Assembly: GCA_019694165.1 (NCBI GenBank)
Contig: JAIBCL010000002.1
Span: forward strand, 372,001-436,000
Reading direction: 5' to 3'
Origin: Verrucomicrobiaceae bacterium
GTDB lineage: Bacteria; Verrucomicrobiota; Verrucomicrobiia; Verrucomicrobiales; Verrucomicrobiaceae
DNA: 64,000 nt
The notes under the pieces were generated by a model. That model ran no database searches. It saw only the letters and a list, made by a program, of their open reading frames with translations, and was not told the origin of the DNA. This document shows positions 55,501 through 61,500 of this stretch, piece by piece. Within the stretch, counting starts at the first letter, position 1, and each line of letters starts with the position of its first letter. The position numbers and the translations under genes were made by a program.

Positions 55501-58500
55501 CGTGCCGCTGATGGCACCGGCGGAACTAAGCGAGAGTCCGTTCGGCAGCGCACCACCGGTGACCGCATAAGTGTAAGCAGGGGTGCCGCCGCTCGCCGTG
55601 ATGCTCGCGGAGTAGGGCGCGCCATTCGTCGCCGCTGGCAGCGCCGCAGGCACGCTGGCCACCGTGATCGCCGGGCACACAGGCGCGACCGTGAATGAGC
55701 GCGTGCCTGTGCAACTGTTCGCATCCGTCGCGGTGATCGTGAAGGTCTGCGCAGTCGTGCTCGTCGGCGTGCCGGTGATGTCGCCGTTCGCTGCGAGAGA
55801 GAGACCCGCTGGCAACACGCCGACCGTGACCGCGAACGAGTATGGTGCGATGCCACCGGTGGCACTGACCGTTTGCGTGTAAGCGGTGCCCACCACGCCA
55901 TCGGGCAGCGTGGCCGGATTCACCGTGATCGCCGGGCAGGCAGGCGTCACCGTAAAGCTGCGAGTGCCCGTGCAGCCATTGGCATCCGTCACCGTGACGG
56001 TGAACGTCTCCGGCGTCGTGCTCGTCGGCGTTCCAGTGATGTCGCCGCTCGGCGCGAGCGACAGGCCTGCGGGCAGCGAACCCAGCGTGACGGCGAACGA
56101 ATACGGAGCGATACCGCCGCTGGCGTTGAGCGTCTGAGTGTAGGCGGCGTTCACCGTGCCGTCGGGCAGTGTCGCCGGATTGATCGTGATCACCGGGCAA
56201 GCAGGCGTGACCGTGAAGCTGCGCATGCCGGTGCAGCCGTTCGCATCCGTCGCGGTGATCGTGAACGTCGCCGCCGTCGTGCTCGTCGGCGTGCCGGTGA
56301 TGTCGCCGTTCGGTGCGAGCGACAATCCGGTCGGAAGTGTGCCAAGCGTGACCGCGAACGAATACGGTGCGATGCCGCCGCTGGCCGTGACCGTCACATT
56401 ATAGGCCGCGTTCACCGTGCCGTTCGGCAGCGTGGCGGGACTCACCGTGATCACCGGGCACGCAGGCGTGACCGTGAAACTGCGCGCGCCGGTGCAGCCA
56501 TTCGCATCCGTCGCGGTGATCGTGAACGTCGCCGCCGTCGTGCTCGTCGGCGTGCCGGTGATGTCACCGTTCGGTGCGAGCGCCAAGCCCGCTGGCAACG
56601 TGCCGATCGTGACCGCAAACGTGTATGGCGCGATACCGCCGGTGGCGGTGACGGTTTGCGAGTATGGCGTGTTCACCGTGCCATTCGGCAGCGTCACTGG
56701 ATTGATCGTGATCACCGGACACGCAGGCGTGATCGTGAAGCTGCGCGTGCCGGTGCAGCCATTCGCATCCGTCGCGGTGATCGTGAACGTCGCCGCTGTC
56801 GTGCTCGTCGGCGTGCCGGTGATGTCACCGTTCGGTGCGAGCGCCAAGCCCGCTGGCAACGTGCCGAGCGTGACCGCGAATGAATACGGCGACGTGCCGC
56901 CACTCGCGGTGACAATCTGGCTGTAGGGCGTGTTCACCGTGCCGTCGGGCAACGCGGCTGGATTCACGGTGATGGCCGGGCAGCTCGTGCTGAAGCCGAG
57001 GTTCACGCTGCCGGAGCATCCGTTCGCATCCGTCGCGGTGATGCTGATCGAATAGCTTCCCACCACGGTCGGCGTGCCGGAGAGCGTGGCCGTGACGAGG
57101 TCAAACATCATGCCCGCTGGCAATGCGCCGGTTTGCTGCCAGATGATGGCACCCGAGCCGCCTGTGGCATTGAAGACCACCGGACCGTATGGAGTGCCGA
57201 CCGTGCCGTTCGAGAGCGAGCCAGGCGCGATGCTGATCGTCGGGCAGCCAACGGAAATCGTGAATGCGCTCGAACCCTGGCAGCCGTTCGCATCGGTCGC
57301 GGTGACGGTGAAGTTCGCCGAGCCGGCCGGCATGTTCGGCGTGCCGCTGATCGCGCCGCTGTTGTTCATCGTGAGGCCGATCGGCAGTCCGCCGCCAGTG
57401 ATGGCATACGTGTAGTTCGGCGTGCCGCCGCTCGCAGCGATGCTCGCGGAGTAAGGCGTGCCATTCGTCGCCGCAGGCAGCACGGCCGGAACGCTGGCAA
57501 GTGTGATCGTCGGACAAGCAGGCGAGATCGTGAAGCTGCGCGTGCGCGTGCAGCCGTTCGCATCCGTCGCGGTGATCATGAAGTTTTGCGTCGTGGTCGA
57601 GGTCGGCGTGCCGGTGATCTCGCCGGTCAACGCGAGCGACAAGCCGTCAGGCAACACACCCGCGCTGACTTCATACGAGTAAGGCGCGATGCCGCCGCTC
57701 GCTGTGAGCGTCTGATTGTAAGCCGTGCCCACCACGCCGTTCGCCAGCGTCGGCGGATTGATGTTAATCGTCGGGCACGCAGGCGTGACGGTGAACACAC
57801 GATTGCCCGCGCAGCCATTCGCATCCGTCCCGGTGATCGTGAAGGTCTCGCTCGTCGTGCTCGTCGGTGTGCCGCTGATCACACCGCCGCTCGTCATGTT
57901 GAGGCCGGCTGGCAGCGAACCAAGCGTCACCACGAACGAATACGGCGCGATGCCTCCGGTGGCGCTGACCGTCTGGTTGTAGGCCGAGTTCACAACGCCA
58001 TCTGGCAGAGCGAACGGATTCACCGTGATGGTCGGGCACGCCGGTGTGATCGTGAAGCTGCGGGTTCCCGCGCAGTTGTTCGCGTCCGTAGCGGTGATCG
58101 TGAAGGTCTGCGCGGTCGTCGAGGTCGGTGTGCCGCTGAGCACCCCACCACTCGTGAGTGTGAGACCGGTCGGCAACGTGCCGAGCGTGACAGCGAACGA
58201 ATACGGCGCGATGCCGCCCGTCGCGGTGATGGTCTGGTTATAGGCCGAATTCACCGTGCCGTTTGGCAGCGACGCAGGATTCACCGTGATTGCCGGGCAG
58301 GCCGGTGTGACGGTGAAGCTGCGCGTGCCGGTGCAGTTGTTCGCATCGGTCGCGGTGATCGTGAATGTCGCGGCGGTCGTGCTCGTCGGCGTGCCGCTGA
58401 TCACTCCGCCACTCGTCATCGTAAGACCAACCGGCAGCGTGCCGAGCGTGACCGCGAACGAATAAGGCGCGATGCCGCCGCTGGCCGTGACGGTTTGATT

Positions 58501-61500
58501 ATAAGGCGTGTTCACCGTGCCGTTTGGCAGCGTGGCAGGATTCACCGCGATGACCGGGCACGCAGGCGTGACGGTGAAGGAGCGCGCGCCCGTGCAGCCG
58601 TTCGCATCCGTCGCGGTGATTGTAAACGTCGAAGCGCTCGTCGAGGTCGGCGTGCCGGTGATGTCACCATTCGCAGCGAGTGACAAGCCAGCGGGCAAGG
58701 CGCCAAGCGTGACGGCGAACGAGTAAGGCGACGTGCCGCCGGTCGCGGTCGCGGTCTGCGAATAGGCCGTGTTCACCGTGCCATTCGGCAACGTCGCCGG
58801 ATTTACCGTGATCGCCGGGCAGCTCGTGCTGAAGCTGAGATTCACACTGCCGGAACAGCCGTTCGCGTCGGTTGCAACGATGCTGATGGAGTAGCTGCCC
58901 GCCTGGGTCGGAGTACCCGAGAGCGTGGCAGTGCCCGTATTGAATGTGATGCCCGCGGGCAGCGTGCCGGTCTGCTGCCAGGTGATCAAACCAGATCCGC
59001 CGGTCGCATTGAACACCACCGGACCATACGCCGTGCCGACGGTGCCATTCGAAAGCGAGCCAGGCGCGACAGAGATGGTCGGGCAGTCAACGGAGATCGT
59101 GAACAAGGCAGAGCCGGAGCAACCGTTCGCATCCGTCGCGGTGACGGTGAAGCTGGCCGAGCCGCTCGGCATGTTCGCAATGCCGTTGATCGCACCCGCA
59201 TTGTCCATCGAGAGACCGTTTGGCAGCGCCCCGCCAGTGACCGCATACGTGTAAGCCGGCGTGCCGCCGCTCGCGCTGATGCTCGCGGAGTATGGCGCGC
59301 CATTCGTCGCTGCGGGCAGAACCGCAGGCACGCTTACCACGGTGATCGCCGGGCACACGGGCGTGACGGTGAAGCTGCGCGTGCCGGTGCAGTTGTTCGC
59401 GTCAGTCGCGGTGATCGTGAACGTCTGCGCCGTCGTGCTCGTCGGCGTCCCGGTGATGTCGCCGTTGGTCGCAAGCGACAGGCCCGTTGGCAACACGCCG
59501 ACCGTGACCGTGAACGAGTAAGGCGCGATGCCGCCCGTGGCGCTGACGGTCTGCGAGTAGGCCGTGCCGACCACACCATTGGGCAGCGATGCCGGATTCA
59601 CCGTGATGCTCGGGCACGCCGGAGTAACCGTGAAGCTGCGCGTGCCGGTGCAGTTATTCGCATCCGTTGCAGTGATTGTGAAGGTCTGCGCCGTCGTGCT
59701 CGTGGGCGTTCCCGAGATGTCGCCATTGGCCGCGAGCGACAGGCCATCCGGCAATGTGCCAAGCGTAACCGCAAACGTGTAAGGCGCGATGCCACCGCTG
59801 GCCGTCACGGTTTGCGAGTATGCCGTGTTTACCGTGCCATTCGGCAAGGTCGTCGGGTTGAGCGTAATCGTCGGGCACGCGGGCGTGACGGTGAAGCTGC
59901 GCGCGCCGGTGCAGCCGTTCGCATCGGTCGCGGTGATCGTGAATGTCTCCGCCGTCGTGCTCGTGGGCGTGCCGGTGATATCACCATTCGCCGCGAGCGA
60001 CAAACCAGCAGGCAACGAACCCGCCGTAACCCCGAAGGTGTAAGGCGCGATGCCGCCGGCGGCGGACATCGTGGCCGAGTAAGGCGTGTTCACCGTGCCA
60101 TCAGCGAGCGACGACGGATTGACGGTGATGGTCGGGCACGCAGGCGTGATCGTGAAGCTGCGCGTGCCGGTGCAGTTGTTCGCATCGGTCGCAGTGATCG
60201 TGAACGTCGCCGCCGTCGTGCTCGTTGGCGTGCCGGTCAGCGCGCCACCACCGCTGAGCGTGAGGCCCGCTGGCAGCGTGCCGAGCGTGACCGCGAACGA
60301 ATACGGCGCGATGCCGCCGCTCGCAGTGACCGTCTGATTGTAGAACGTGTTCACCGTGCCGTTCGGCAGCGAGGAAGGATTCACCGTGATCGCCGGGCAG
60401 GCAGGCGTGACGGTGAACGAGCGCGCGCCTGTGCAGCCGTTCGCATCCGTCGCGGTGATCGTGAACGTCGCCGCAGTCGTGCTCGTTGGCGTGCCGGTGA
60501 TGTCGCCGTTCGCTGCGAGCGACAAGCCCGCAGGCAATGTGCCGAGCGTGACCGCGAATGAATAAGGAGCCGTGCCGCCGCTGGCGGTGACGGTTTGCGC
60601 GTAAGCCGTGTTCACCGTGCCGTCGGGCAGCGTCGCTGGATTGACGGTGATTGCCGGACAGCTCGTGCTGAAGCTCAGGTTCACGCTGCCGGAGCAATTG
60701 TTCGTATCCGTCGCGGCGATGCTGATGGAGAAGTTGCCGGCTTCGGTTGGCGTGCCCGAAAGCGTGGCCGTGCCGGTGTTAAAGCTCATGCCCGCGGGCA
60801 ACGTGCCGGTTTGCTGCCAGGTGATCGCGCCGGAACCGCCGGTCGCGTTGAAGACCACCGGACCATACGCCGTGCCGACGGTGCCGTTCGAGAGCGAGCC
60901 TGGCGCGATGTTGATCGTCGGGCATCCAAGGGAGATCGTGAACAACGCGGAGCCGGAGCAGCCGTTCGCATCCGTTGCGGTGACAGTGAAGTTCGACGCA
61001 CCCGCCGCGCCGTTCGGCGTTCCGCTGATCGCACCTGCATTGTCCATCGTGAGTCCGTTCGGCAGCGCGCCGCCGGTCAGGGCGTACGTGTAAGCCGGCG
61101 TGCCGCCGCTAGCGGTGATGCCGGCGGAATACGGCGTGCCATTCGTCGCACCGGGCAAAACAGCGGGGACGCTGCCGAGCGTGATGGCCGGGCAGGCAGG
61201 CGTCACCGTGAAGCTCCGGCTGCCAGTGCAACTGTTCGCGTCGGTCGCGGTGATCGTGAACGTCGCCGCCGTCGTGCTCGTCGGCGTGCCGGTGATGTCA
61301 CCGTTCGCCGCGAGCGACAATCCCGCAGGCAGCGTGCCGACTGTGACCGCGAACGAGTAAGGCGTGATGCCGCCGCTCGCGCTGACGGTTTGATTGTAGG
61401 CCGTGCCGACGACACCATTCGGCAGCGAAGCCGGAGCGACGGTGATGGCCGGACAAGCGGGCGTCACGGTGAAGCTGCGTGTGCCGGTGCAGTTGTTCGC

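Noticed and set aside
49711..56883. Long plus-strand open frames over the giant gene, including 550- and 570-codon ones
   Set aside because: They mirror the repeat periodicity of the minus-strand protein and are Arg/His-rich.
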